From Streptomyces sp. SJL17-4 (lineage in GTDB: Bacteria; Actinomycetota; Actinomycetes; Streptomycetales; Streptomycetaceae), in contig NZ_CP104578.1 in assembly GCF_036826855.1 (NCBI RefSeq), positions 8,479,435 to 8,543,434 on the forward strand: a stretch of DNA of 64,000 nt, in the 5' to 3' direction. This document shows, piece after piece, positions 43,647-51,930 of this stretch. How positions within the stretch are numbered: position 1 is the first letter of the stretch; each line of letters opens with the position of its first letter. A program made the translations under genes and the position numbers. The notes under the pieces were generated by a model. It ran no database searches. It had not been told where the DNA came from and was given only the letters and a program-made list of their open reading frames with translations.

Positions 43647-43772
43647 GGGGGCTCTGACCAGGGCCCCGGGAACAGGCGTATCCACGACCGGACGAAATAA
43701 CCAGCAAAAAGTCGCAATGCCCAGCAATGCCCCGTATCAGCCGGACATCACACCAGAAAGAGATCCGAATCC

Positions 43773-44120
43773 ATGTCTATCGTGAATCCCGCCTCGGCCG
43801 TGTCCGCTCCCGAGCCCATGGACGGTTCCCGGACCCGGACGGCCCCCGACGGCACCGGGACGCCGCAGGCGTCCGCCCCCGCCGCGCCCACCACCCCCGT
43901 GCACCCGGCCGCCCGCGCTCTTCCCCTGGACAACCCGGGGGTCGACGTCATCGCGGTCGCCGAGCTGCGGCGCCAGGCGATGCTCGACGCCCTCGACCCG
44001 GGCCCGCGCCCGGTGTCCGCGGCCCGTGCGGGCCGGCGCGGTTTCCTCTCGCGCCTGAAGGGCTTCTACGCCCAGGAGCTGATCCACGACACCGCGCGCG
44101 ACGCGGGCGACAACGGCTGA
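43773..44120 (+). CDS. Small unrecognised protein between NRPS and ABC exporter
   Basis: 115 residues starting ATG with a purine-rich AGAAAGAG stretch upstream. The N-terminal 55 residues are low-complexity (Ala, Pro, Thr, Ser) and probably disordered. The C-terminal half is ordered and helical-looking: VIAVAELRRQAMLDAL, then a basic patch RAGRRGFLSRLKGFYAQELIHD. No signal peptide, membrane segment or motif of a known family is apparent. It lies alone between two hairpins (43617-43646 and 44122-44163). Codon bias is typical of the region, so I think it is real. Function unknown. Confidence 0.65.
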   Translation: MSIVNPASAVSAPEPMDGSRTRTAPDGTGTPQASAPAAPTTPVHPAARALPLDNPGVDVIAVAELRRQAMLDALDPGPRPVSAARAGRRGFLSRLKGFYAQELIHDTARDAGDNG

Positions 44121-44121
44121 C

Positions 44122-44163
44122 GGTCGGCCGTGCCCGAGGCCGCTCGAATCCGGGCGGCCGACC
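44122..44163. terminator. Inverted repeat after the 115-residue ORF
   Basis: GGTCGGCC and GGCCGACC arms, continued inward by GCCCG/CGGGC after a two-base bulge, starting one base past the stop at 44120. Probable intrinsic terminator without a T-run. Confidence 0.65.
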
Positions 44164-44549
44164 TCGACAAGGGCGAAACGCAGGGCCCTTGGCGGCAGAA
44201 AGTGATGACCCCGACATGCCGATCATGACGGCCACAGGAATTCTCCTGGCCTTCGAGCCGGACTACGAGCAGATCTCCGACATCAGCGGCGGCCCCGAAC
44301 AGCCGAAACGCACCCCCGCCCGGCAGGCGGCGGTGGCGGCCGGCGGCGCGGAAGGTCCCCACCGCCGCTCCCCGCGCCCGGCGTGGCCTCAACGCCTCGT
44401 GGCGGGCCGGTGCCGGTGGAGAACCTCGCACCACCACCTCACGTGGCCCGCCCCGGCCGCCTCCGCCGCGTTCTGCGGCGCGCACCCACCCGACCGAACG
44501 ACCACCGGACTGAAAGGTCTCTTTCACCCACAGGCAAGGAGTGTCCTCT
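44164..44549. other. Non-coding leader upstream of the ABC exporter
   Basis: About 390 bases with no convincing gene. A frame open from ATG 44216 starts MPIMTATGILLAFEPDYEQ but turns into an Arg/Pro-rich out-of-frame reading and runs into the exporter gene. The stretch most likely holds the exporter promoter. The AAGGAG ribosome site at 44536-44541 sets the start at ATG 44550 rather than GTG 44541. Confidence 0.5.
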
Positions 44550-46478
44550 ATGGCTCTCATAGGTGGCCCGAATCTCAATTCCGGAAACGCTTTTGGCGGG
44601 AAGGAAAAGACCCGCCAGAAGATAGACCCGGGTACGTTGCGGCGTATCCTCCCGTACCTGGTCCGCTACCGCGGCCAGCTCGCGGTCCTGATTCTCGCGA
44701 GTGTGACGTGCGGCGCGATCACCGCCGCGAGTCCTCTCATGCTCAAGCTGATGATCGACGACGGGATCCTTCCCCAGCGGTTCGGAGTCGTCCTGATGCT
44801 GGCGTTCGGCATCGTGCTGCTCGCCCTGCTGGAGTCGTTCGTCCTGTACGTCGAGGCGCGCTGCTCGGGCAAGATCGGCGAGGGCCTGGTCTACGACCTG
44901 CGGACGGAAGTCTTCGAGCACGTGCAGCGTCAGCCGCTCGCGTTCTTCTCGCGGGTGCAGACGGGCGCGTTGGTCAGCCGGCTGAACACCGACATCGTGG
45001 GCACACGGCAGGCGATCACGTCGCTGCTGACGCAGGCGGTGTCGGGACTGCTGACGCTGGTCATCGTCATCAGCACGATGATCTACCTGTCGTGGGAGAT
45101 CACACTGGTCGCGCTGGCGATGGTGCCGGCGTTCCTCTTCCCGGCCCGCATCATCGGGCGGAAGCTGCAGAAGATCACGCGGGAGAGGATGACGCTCGAC
45201 GGCGAGATGGGCTCGATGATGAACGAGCGCTTCAACGTATCGGGCGCGGAACTCGCGAAGCTGTACGGGCGGCCGGAGTCCGAGGCGGCGCTCTTCGAGG
45301 AGAAGGCCGGGCGGGTGCGCGACATCACCGCGCTCAACGTGGTCCACGGCCGGATGTTCTTCATCGTGGTCACGGTGCTGACCTCGCTCACGACAGCGAT
45401 CGTGTACGGGTTCGGCGGCAACCTCGTGATCAGCGGCGCGCTGCAGATCGGCACCCTGGTGGCGATGGTGACGCTGCTGTTCCGGATGTACGGACCGATC
45501 AACCAGCTGTCGAACCTCCAGATCCAGGTCCTCACGGTGCTCGTCAGCTTCGACCGCATCTTCGAGGTCCTGGACCTGAAGCCGCTGGTCGACCAGAAGC
45601 CGGACGCGCACGTCCTGCCCGGCAGCGGTGTGTCGGCCGACGCCCGGCACATCGGCGCGGAGATCGAGTTCGATCACGTGTCGTTCCGCTACCCGAGCGC
45701 CGAGGAGGTCTCCCTGGCCTCCCTGGAGCCGATCGCGCTCCAGGACAAGGACCGGGGGGACAGCGCGTGGATCCTCAAGGAGCTCAGCTTCACCGCCCCG
45801 GCGGGAAAGCTGACGGCCCTGGTCGGCCCATCCGGTGCCGGTAAGACCACGATCACCCAGCTCGTCCCCCGGCTGTACGAGGCGACGACGGGATCGGTCC
45901 GGGTGGGGGGTCACGACGTCCGGGACGTTACGCTGCAGTCGCTGAGCGAGACGGTGGGTGTGGTGAGCCAGGAGACCCACATGTTCCACGACACGATCCG
46001 CGCGAACCTCCTCTACGCCCGCCCCGAAGCCACCGAGGAGGAACTGGTCGAGGCGTGCGAAGCCGCCCTGATCTGGGACTCCATCGCACGGCTGCCCAAC
46101 GGCCTGGACACGGTGGTCGGTGACCGCGGATACCGCCTCTCCGGCGGTGAACGGCAGCGGATCGCACTGGCCCGCCTGCTGCTGAAGTCGCCTCCGATCG
46201 TGGTCCTCGACGAGGCGACCGCGCATCTCGACTCCGAGTCGGAGGCGGCGATCCAAAGGGCCCTGAAGACGGCGCTGGCCGGCCGGACCTCCCTGGTGAT
46301 CGCGCACCGGTTGTCCACGATCCGTGAGGCGGACCAGATCCTGGTCGTCGACGCCGGCCGGATCCGTGAACGCGGCACGCACGAGGAGCTGTTGGCCAAG
46401 GGCGGGGCGTACGCGGCGCTGTACCAGACGCAGTTCGCGGAGGGGGTGACCGATATGAACGGCAAGCGCTCCGCCTGA
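44550..46478 (+). CDS. ABC exporter, fused transmembrane and ATPase domains
   Basis: 642 residues, a half-transporter of the exporter (MsbA/LmrA-like) type that would act as a dimer in the cytoplasmic membrane. The N-terminal half carries about six hydrophobic segments (first around residues 35-55). The C-terminal ATPase has Walker A GPSGAGKTT (Lys432), the LSGGERQRIALAR signature near 530, Walker B IVVLDEATAHLD near 550, and the H-loop IAHRLS. No N-terminal peptidase domain is present. Its place after the NRPS genes suggests export of the peptide or self-resistance. ATG 44550 is chosen because AAGGAG lies eight bases upstream. A hairpin follows at 46550. Confidence 0.95.
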   Translation: MALIGGPNLNSGNAFGGKEKTRQKIDPGTLRRILPYLVRYRGQLAVLILASVTCGAITAASPLMLKLMIDDGILPQRFGVVLMLAFGIVLLALLESFVLYVEARCSGKIGEGLVYDLRTEVFEHVQRQPLAFFSRVQTGALVSRLNTDIVGTRQAITSLLTQAVSGLLTLVIVISTMIYLSWEITLVALAMVPAFLFPARIIGRKLQKITRERMTLDGEMGSMMNERFNVSGAELAKLYGRPESEAALFEEKAGRVRDITALNVVHGRMFFIVVTVLTSLTTAIVYGFGGNLVISGALQIGTLVAMVTLLFRMYGPINQLSNLQIQVLTVLVSFDRIFEVLDLKPLVDQKPDAHVLPGSGVSADARHIGAEIEFDHVSFRYPSAEEVSLASLEPIALQDKDRGDSAWILKELSFTAPAGKLTALVGPSGAGKTTITQLVPRLYEATTGSVRVGGHDVRDVTLQSLSETVGVVSQETHMFHDTIRANLLYARPEATEEELVEACEAALIWDSIARLPNGLDTVVGDRGYRLSGGERQRIALARLLLKSPPIVVLDEATAHLDSESEAAIQRALKTALAGRTSLVIAHRLSTIREADQILVVDAGRIRERGTHEELLAKGGAYAALYQTQFAEGVTDMNGKRSA

Positions 46479-46549
46479 CGGGAGGGCTCGGATGACCAGA
46501 GCTCTCCTGTTTACCCGCAATCCGCCATTCGCTCAAGGAGCACAGGGGC

Positions 46550-46582
46550 GCGTCCAACCGCCGCACGGAAACGGTTGGACGC
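46550..46582. terminator. Hairpin downstream of the ABC exporter
   Basis: Perfect 11-bp inverted repeat GCGTCCAACCG / CGGTTGGACGC with an 11-base loop, 70 bases after the exporter stop. The rest of the 323-base gap to the mbtH-like gene (46479-46801) holds no gene. It is less GC-rich towards its right end and is the likely site of a separate promoter. Confidence 0.75.
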
Positions 46583-46801
46583 CCCCCGGCGCGTGGCGGA
46601 ACACCCTTTCCGATGTATCACCGCGCACAACTCGACCGCTGTTGTTGCCGCGCCTTCCGCCGGGCCATAGTGGATCGCCGCGGACCGCACTGATCTGCGA
46701 CAGGGGAATACTCGATCACGCATGCTCGGAAATTCTCTTCTTGTTTCCCCGGATCGGTGGCCGGCGTGATCAGAATTGCTCGCCCGAGAGAGGAAAATGT
46801 G

Positions 46802-47014
46802 GTGACGAACCCGTTCGAAGACCCCGATGCCCAGTATCAGGTGCTGGTGAACGAGGAGGGGCAGCACTCCCTTTGGCCCGTCTTCGTCGACGTACCGGAC
46901 GGCTGGACCTCGGTCTACGGCGTGGCCGGCCGCGAGGACTGCCTCGCCTACATAGAGAAGTCCTGGACCGACATGCGTCCCAAGAGCCTGATCGAGGCCA
47001 TGGCGGGCAAGTAA
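46802..47014 (+). CDS. MbtH-like protein
   Basis: 70 residues. Contains the family signature almost complete: NPFED near the N-terminus, [13 protein letters not shown], then [14 protein letters not shown] and DMRPKSL. MbtH proteins bind NRPS adenylation domains and promote their solubility and activity, so this one probably serves the neighbouring synthetases. Start GTG 46802 is chosen because GAGAGAGGA ends seven bases upstream and the N-terminus then reads MTNPFED as in the family; the nearby ATG at 46797 is out of frame. A strong hairpin follows. Confidence 0.96.
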   Translation: MTNPFEDPDAQYQVLVNEEGQHSLWPVFVDVPDGWTSVYGVAGREDCLAYIEKSWTDMRPKSLIEAMAGK

Positions 47015-47032
47015 CCCCGCACCACGCTCCAC

Positions 47033-47076
47033 GCCCTCGGCCCGGAACGCGACAATCGCGCTCCGGGCCGAGGCGC
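47033..47076. terminator. Bidirectional terminator between mbtH-like gene and dehydratase
   Basis: Near-perfect inverted repeat: CCTCGGCCCGGA arm, a CGCG/CGCG inner stem and the complementary arm. It lies between convergent genes. Confidence 0.8.
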
Positions 47077-47109
47077 GCCCGCACCCACCGCACGGGCAGG
47101 CCCGCCGTG

Positions 47110-48168
47110 TCAGGCGGAAAGAGCTCCGGCATCTGTGCCCCTGGCGGGGCGCCGCCCGGCGGGAGCCGTGTGCGCGAGAAGCCGCGTGACGAGGGCGGGC
47201 TCCACGTTCCCGCCGGTGAGGAGCACCCCGATGTCGGTCCCGGCGCCGGCTTCGCGGGCGTGGACGAGTGCTGCCGCCAGAGCGGTCGCGGCGGCGGGTT
47301 CGACGAGGAGCCGGGTCAGCCACAGCGCGGTCTGCAGGGCGTCGGTGATGGCGCTTTCACCGACGGTCAGGACGCGGGTGCTGTCCGGCCGCGCCAGGGC
47401 GTAGGGAAGGTCGCCGATGCGGTCGGGGCGCAGTCCGTCGGCGACGGTGTGCCGGGCGGGCACGGTCACGGGTCCGCCGGCGCGCTGCGCCGCGGTGAAC
47501 GCCGGGACGTTCTCGGGTTCCGCACCCATGACCCGCGTGCCGTGTCCGGCGGCGAGGCAGGCCCCCGCGAGTGCGCTGCCCCCTCCCACGGGGACCACGA
47601 CGCTGTCCAGCCGCACCCCTTGCGCGGCGGTCTGCGACAGCAGCTCGGCGGTCGCGGTTCCCTGACCTGCGACCACCCGCGGGTCGTTGTAGGGGTCGAC
47701 GACGTCGTACCCGTGCCGCTCCCGCAGCTCGGCGACGACAGCGATCCGTTCGGCCAGTGCCGTCCCGGCGAAGGTGACGTGGGCACCGGCTTCCCGGATA
47801 CGGCGGACCTTGGTGCCAGGAGCGTCGTCGGGCAGGACGATGAGGGCGGGCAGCGCATGGGCCCGCGCGGCCAGGGCGACGGCGATGGCGTGGTTGCCGG
47901 TGCTCTGCGCGACGACACCCCGGCTGCCCGCCGCGGCCAGGTGCTCGACGGCCAACAGCGCGCCGCGCACCTTGAACGAGCCGCCGTGCTGAAGGTTCTC
48001 GGCTTTGAGCCACAGCCGCGCACCGCACGCGGCGTCGAGCTGCTCGGAACGGATGACCGGAGTGCGCAGGACCTTTCCGGCCAGCCGGACCAGGGCGTCG
48101 TCCACGTCGGCCCGCCCGAGCTCCGCCACGGCGGTGCCGGCCGAAGTGCCTTTCCCGTACTCAGGCAT
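47110..48168 (-). CDS. PLP-dependent threonine dehydratase / serine racemase-like enzyme
   Basis: 352 residues of the fold-type II PLP family. The Schiff-base lysine is Lys66 in GGSFKVRGA, the phosphate-binding glycine loop is GGGSALAG, and STGNHA is the typical substrate-binding Asn loop. Such enzymes deaminate L-threonine or L-serine, racemise serine, or act on hydroxy-aspartate. Here it could supply or remodel an amino-acid precursor of the peptide, but it could equally be a general enzyme. There is no C-terminal ACT domain, unlike biosynthetic IlvA. The start is ATG 48168, with GGAGGG seven bases upstream, rather than further upstream in the open frame. It converges with the mbtH-like gene. 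Confidence 0.88.
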   Translation of the reverse strand: MPEYGKGTSAGTAVAELGRADVDDALVRLAGKVLRTPVIRSEQLDAACGARLWLKAENLQHGGSFKVRGALLAVEHLAAAGSRGVVAQSTGNHAIAVALAARAHALPALIVLPDDAPGTKVRRIREAGAHVTFAGTALAERIAVVAELRERHGYDVVDPYNDPRVVAGQGTATAELLSQTAAQGVRLDSVVVPVGGGSALAGACLAAGHGTRVMGAEPENVPAFTAAQRAGGPVTVPARHTVADGLRPDRIGDLPYALARPDSTRVLTVGESAITDALQTALWLTRLLVEPAAATALAAALVHAREAGAGTDIGVLLTGGNVEPALVTRLLAHTAPAGRRPARGTDAGALSA

Positions 48169-48387
48169 GGGTGTCCCTCCAAGGAGCGTCAGGGGAATGC
48201 GACGCATCCGCCCAGGGCGGCACACACCTGGCCGGCGGCCGGTACCGCGGCGAAAGGGGAGGGGGCTGCTCGTGTGCGGGGTGCGTCACAACGTCAGGGC
48301 GTCAACGTACTGCGGGCACCGGGAAACACGCACGTGTCCGCGTCCGCGCGCGGTGACGCGCCACCGCCGCTCGTCACGCCGCGCCGG

Positions 48388-49389
48388 TCACTGGGGCTGC
48401 GGGGGGAGATATCCGTCCTGGACGGCGTGGACACCGGCCTGGAAGCGGCTGCGGGCGTTGAGGTGCGTGAGGAGGCCGGTGGCCAGGCGGCGGGCGGTGC
48501 GGGGCGAGACACCGAGCTTCTTGGCGATGGATTCGTCGGTGGCGCCCTTGGCCAGGAGCTGCAGCGCGGTGATCTGCTGGGGCGTGAGTTCGCCGGGCTG
48601 GTGCCTGGTGGGTTCGCCGAACGGCTGGGCGTTGCGCCATTCGTTCTCGAAGAGCGCGCACAGGGAGGAGATCAGCCCCGGCAGGGTGATGGCGATGGCC
48701 CCGATGCCGGTGTCGTCGCTGTCGTTGGCGATGATCGCGACGCGACGGTCACAGATGATCATCCTGTTCGGCAGCGACGGCGCGGTACGCACGTACGCGC
48801 CGTGCTTTGTCAGCCATTCTGCGTGTTCAACGCTGTCCTGGTCGCGCCGAATGCTGTCCAGGTATACCGTGCGCATGTTGATTCCGCGTTCCAGCAGCCG
48901 CTTGTTGAGCGGTCGCGATGCCCGCATGTTGGCTTCTGTCTGGGCGCCGCCGGGGGCGAAAGTGAGAAATTCCTCTTCGACCTGATTATTCAGGGCGGCG
49001 AGATAGTCTCGAATGGAATCGACACCCCGGAGGTACTGCACCGATTCATCCGGATGGGAGGACTGCCCGTGCGTGAACTCGGCGATGAGACGCGCGGCGG
49101 CGGAGCGGGAAGCTTCGACCCGTTGCTGCAGGGCGGCCAGTTCGGCCTGCTGACGGGAGAGGAGGATTTCCATGCCGAGCTGCGGGCTGACGGCGTAGAC
49201 CTGGCAAGGGTTGCTCGAGGAGGCCCTCACCAGGGCGAGCTCGCTGAGTTCGTCCAGAGCGTGCTGGATTTCACCCGCCGGCAAGTTGAGTCGTTCGCCG
49301 AGTTCGGCCAGAGAGGCGTCCGGGTGCGTGAGCATGCCCCGGTAGACCACCTCGGCGGCGGCTTCGAGCCCGAGATCCGACAACAGCAC
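48388..49389 (-). CDS. TrmB/LuxR-type transcriptional regulator
   Basis: 333 residues. The N-terminal 70 residues form a TrmB-like winged helix (LAELGERLNLPAGEIQHALDEL). The middle resembles a phospholipase-D-like sensor fold seen in TrmB-related regulators. The C-terminus, from about residue 265, is a LuxR-type HTH (LTPQQITALQLLAKGATDESIAKKLGVSPRTARRLATGLL). It starts at GTG 49389 with GAGAGGGG upstream. It is transcribed towards the dehydratase, with about 220 bases between them, and divergently from 49631. Such regulators often sit in Streptomyces peptide clusters; its target is unknown. Confidence 0.88.
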   Translation of the reverse strand: MLLSDLGLEAAAEVVYRGMLTHPDASLAELGERLNLPAGEIQHALDELSELALVRASSSNPCQVYAVSPQLGMEILLSRQQAELAALQQRVEASRSAAARLIAEFTHGQSSHPDESVQYLRGVDSIRDYLAALNNQVEEEFLTFAPGGAQTEANMRASRPLNKRLLERGINMRTVYLDSIRRDQDSVEHAEWLTKHGAYVRTAPSLPNRMIICDRRVAIIANDSDDTGIGAIAITLPGLISSLCALFENEWRNAQPFGEPTRHQPGELTPQQITALQLLAKGATDESIAKKLGVSPRTARRLATGLLTHLNARSRFQAGVHAVQDGYLPPQPQ

Positions 49390-49630
49390 GCGAGCGTCCC
49401 CTCTCCGTCGAGGTCCCGAGCGGTGCGAGCCCCGACCGCTGACTTCCCGGTCGAGGACAGGCGTTCGAGACGGCTTTTCGCAAGACTATCCCGACCGGGG
49501 AGTGTCCGGCGGACGGAATTTCCGCGCCCGGAGCGCCGACCGACTTCCGCCGGAACAGGGGCCGCCGGCCATCTGGACCCCGCCTTACGTGGACGGCTTG
49601 TCGCCCACGCCGTCTGCTGAGGGCTGAGTT

Positions 49631-49984
49631 GTGTTTCTTGTGCATGTCCGGCTTCGGCCCCACCCTTTGGGTGACCTCCTTCCTGAAAGCGTCGCCGCCC
49701 TCATGGCTGCCGCCGATCCCACCGCGACCGCGGGCGACTCCACCACCGGACCCGCCGACCCCACCACCGCCTGGAGCGTCGGCCGTGTCGAACACGTCAG
49801 CCTCCACCCCAGGGCCGAGTCCGGCCCGGTGATCGGCGTCTACGTCCACGCACGGGACCCGGCAGCGGCGGAATGGCTCGCCGTGGACGCCTGGCACCGC
49901 GCGGTAGCACGCGAACCCGCCTTGAACGCATGGGAGTTGATGCCGGCAGAACTGCCTCTGATGCGCCCTGACCACGACGTGTGA
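49631..49984 (+). CDS. Small unrecognised protein
   Basis: 117 residues starting GTG with a GAGGG-like site upstream. The N-terminus looks like a beta-alpha unit (MFLVHVRLRPHPLGDLLPE); the middle is low-complexity Thr/Ala/Pro; the C-terminal half, VYVHARDPAAAEWLAVDAWHRAVAREPALNAWEL, is probably helical. No signal peptide is visible. Divergent from the LuxR-type regulator across 241 bases that probably hold both promoters. I do not recognise the family. Confidence 0.6.
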   Translation: MFLVHVRLRPHPLGDLLPESVAALMAAADPTATAGDSTTGPADPTTAWSVGRVEHVSLHPRAESGPVIGVYVHARDPAAAEWLAVDAWHRAVAREPALNAWELMPAELPLMRPDHDV

Positions 49985-50153
49985 CCCGGCCGTCACCGCC
50001 CGGGAGGAAAGGGAACAAGGGCTTCCTTCCACGCGGACTTTGGACTGAATGCGCCAAGGCCGCTTTGCCCACCCCGGTTGCTCTTCTGCTCCTGAGGGGC
50101 GCGGACAAGACTCGTTCCTGTCGCCGCCAGACCTGAGCAGAACAGGAAAACCG

Positions 50154-50444
50154 ATGATCCGTCAGCTTCTCCTCACCGCCGCCGCCGGAACCCTTGCCCT
50201 GGGCGTCCAGACCGCCTGGGCCTCCGACACCACGCCGACGAGCCTGGTGGCGCAGGAGATCCCGGCCGCCGCCGGGGACGACTCCGGCTGGCAGGGCCCG
50301 ACCCCCGCCGACCTCGGCACGACGGGCGAGGGCGACTCCGGCTGGCAGACGCCCACCCCCGCCGGCACCGACGACTCCGGCTGGCAGAACCCCACCCCCA
50401 ACCCGGGCGTCACGACCAACGGCGACGACTCGGGCTGGCAGTAG
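50154..50444 (+). CDS. Small secreted protein with four DSGWQ repeats
   Basis: 96 residues. The N-terminus is a textbook Sec signal peptide (MIRQLLLTAAAGTLALGVQ, cleavage likely after TAWA near residue 23). The mature part of about 70 residues has four copies of DSGWQ. The first three are followed by xPTP spacers, and the last is the exact C-terminus. Spacers are Thr/Gly/Pro/Asn-rich and there is no cysteine, so the chain is probably disordered outside the cell. ATG with AGGAAA upstream fits. Function is unknown; multiple identical short units suggest a processed signal peptide, a binding repeat, or a substrate of an extracellular enzyme. Confidence 0.8.
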   Translation: MIRQLLLTAAAGTLALGVQTAWASDTTPTSLVAQEIPAAAGDDSGWQGPTPADLGTTGEGDSGWQTPTPAGTDDSGWQNPTPNPGVTTNGDDSGWQ

Positions 50445-50823
50445 ACAGCAAAAACACCCCCGCACCGCACCGCCCCGCCCCAGCGCCACCACACCGCTGG
50501 CCCCACCGCCCCGACCGATCACCGCGCCCCACCGCCCCGATCGATCACCGCGCCCCACCGCGCCGCCCGAGTCCGGCCCCGCCACCATGCCCACGGCGCG
50601 CACCTCACCCCAAGGCCCCGCGACCGAGCTCACGGACCCCACCAGGCCCGCCCGAGCCCGCCCCGCCACCGTACCGACGGTGCTGCACCCGCGGCCGCGC
50701 CTCCGGACCCCGGCAGCCACGCCGCTGACGCCGACGCCGCGCCCGTCGACCGCGCCCCCACGGCGCCCGCCACACCCCACCGCCGCCCCGCCATGCCAGT
50801 TCACTTTCTCAGGAGTCGTCGCA
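50445..50823. other. C-rich non-coding stretch with tandem repeat
   Basis: 379 bases, strongly C-rich on this strand, with no credible gene. It contains a 26-base tandem repeat at 50501-50552. The AGGAG site at 50811-50815 sets the GTG start of the next gene. Confidence 0.6.
50501..50562 (+). repeat. 26-bp tandem repeat, 2.4 copies
   Basis: Copies at 50501-50526 and 50527-50552 differ at one base; each contains a CGATCACCGCG core. A third copy is truncated. Possibly a regulatory repeat for the downstream regulator gene, or simple slippage. Confidence 0.75.
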
Positions 50824-51879
50824 GTGACTGCCGAACCGATCGAAAGGCCGCCAACGCGCAGCAGTTCCGACTACTTGCTCGCACTGCGTGACAAAGGCCT
50901 GAACGAAGCCCCCGTCGAACTCGTCCGCATCCAGGAGCTGTACGTCTCCTCGTCGCCGCGGGCCGACGGCGTCGACCAGGAGTACGCCCGCACACTCGCC
51001 GACACGGAGTCCGAGCTCCCCCCGATCCTCGTGCACCGCCCCACGATGCGCGTCGTCGACGGCCTGCACCGCCTCACGGCAGCCCGCTCCCGCGGACAGG
51101 ACCTCATCCACGTCCGCTACTTCGACGGCGACTCCACCGACGCCGACCTCCTCGCGATCGCCCTCAACGTCTCCCACGGACGCCCCCTGTGCCTCGAGGA
51201 CCGCGTCGGAGCGGCGGAGAGGATCTTCGCCTCCCACCCCGAGTGGTCCGACCGCGCGGTGGCGGCCGTCGCGGGCCTGTCCGCCCGGAAGATCGCCGAA
51301 ATCCGCCGCAACTCCTCCGGGACCTTCCTCAACGGCGCCCGCCGGATCGGACTCGACGGACGTGCCCGCCCGGTCGACTCCACCTACGGCAGGGAACTCG
51401 CGAGCCGCCTCATCAAGGAGAACCCCACCGCCTCCTTGCGCACGATCGCCCGACAAGCAGGCATCTCACCCGCGACCGTTGCCGACGTACGCGGCAGGGT
51501 CATGCGCGGCGAGGACCCGGTCCCGGCCCGCCAGCGCGGCCACCTCAAGGCCGCCCCGCCGGCCCACCTGGCCGAGCACCGCCCTCCCACGACCTCACGC
51601 CCCGCCAAGACCCGCTCGGCAGCCGAACTGGGCACCCTGTTCGACACCCTGCGCCGCGACCCGTCCCTGCGGTTCAACGAGGCGGGCCGGCACACGCTAC
51701 GGATGCTCGAGGCAGCCGCCCTGGTGGCCCGCGACCGGCAGCGCATCGTCGAGAGCGTCCCGGCGCACTGCAAGGTCCAGATGTCGGAGCTGGTCCAAGG
51801 CTACGCAGAGATCTGGGAACTCTTCGCGCACGACCTGAAGACCCGTTCCGAGACCCAGACCGACACCGAGAGCGCCTGA
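50824..51879 (+). CDS. StrR-like ParB-fold transcriptional regulator
   Basis: 351 residues. A ParB/Srx-type N-terminal domain is seen in ELPPILVHR and the motif RVVDGLHRLTAARSRG (about residues 77-92), followed by HTH segments (ASHPEWSDRAVAAVAGLSARK and TASLRTIARQAGISPATVADV). This architecture is that of StrR and Bbr, pathway-specific activators of streptomycin and balhimycin clusters. It is therefore a candidate activator of the NRPS operon. Start GTG 50824 is chosen from AGGAG eight bases upstream; the frame is open further left only through C-rich low-complexity DNA. The prephenate dehydrogenase gene follows after 51 bases on the same strand. Confidence 0.88.
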   Translation: MTAEPIERPPTRSSSDYLLALRDKGLNEAPVELVRIQELYVSSSPRADGVDQEYARTLADTESELPPILVHRPTMRVVDGLHRLTAARSRGQDLIHVRYFDGDSTDADLLAIALNVSHGRPLCLEDRVGAAERIFASHPEWSDRAVAAVAGLSARKIAEIRRNSSGTFLNGARRIGLDGRARPVDSTYGRELASRLIKENPTASLRTIARQAGISPATVADVRGRVMRGEDPVPARQRGHLKAAPPAHLAEHRPPTTSRPAKTRSAAELGTLFDTLRRDPSLRFNEAGRHTLRMLEAAALVARDRQRIVESVPAHCKVQMSELVQGYAEIWELFAHDLKTRSETQTDTESA

Positions 51880-51930
51880 CCAACGGCCCGCTCCGGCGTT
51901 TCACCGAGCAGATGAGGATGAGGCACCAGG

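Noticed and set aside
32657..43717. Very long open frame on the minus strand (over 3600 codons), and a similar one at 16458-22877
   Set aside because: Exact mirror of NRPS coding sequence; long antisense frames are expected in very GC-rich genes. The translation is Arg/Gly/Asp/Val-rich with no motifs and no ribosome site.
44216..44400. Possible small precursor peptide beginning MPIMTATGILLAFEPDYEQ
   Set aside because: Weak ribosome site, no stop before merging with out-of-frame exporter sequence, and no modification enzymes nearby.
43727..45844. Long plus-strand frame overlapping the ABC exporter in another phase
   Set aside because: Low-complexity Arg/Pro/Ala translation after the first 40 residues; the exporter frame has all family motifs.
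46492..49620. Plus-strand frame of about 1040 codons
   Set aside because: Runs opposite to the dehydratase and LuxR-type genes, both with clear motifs and ribosome sites; a shadow frame.
50154..50444. Calling the DSGWQ protein a ribosomally modified peptide (RiPP) precursor
   Set aside because: It has an ordinary Sec signal peptide and no adjacent modifying enzyme, so this would be speculation.
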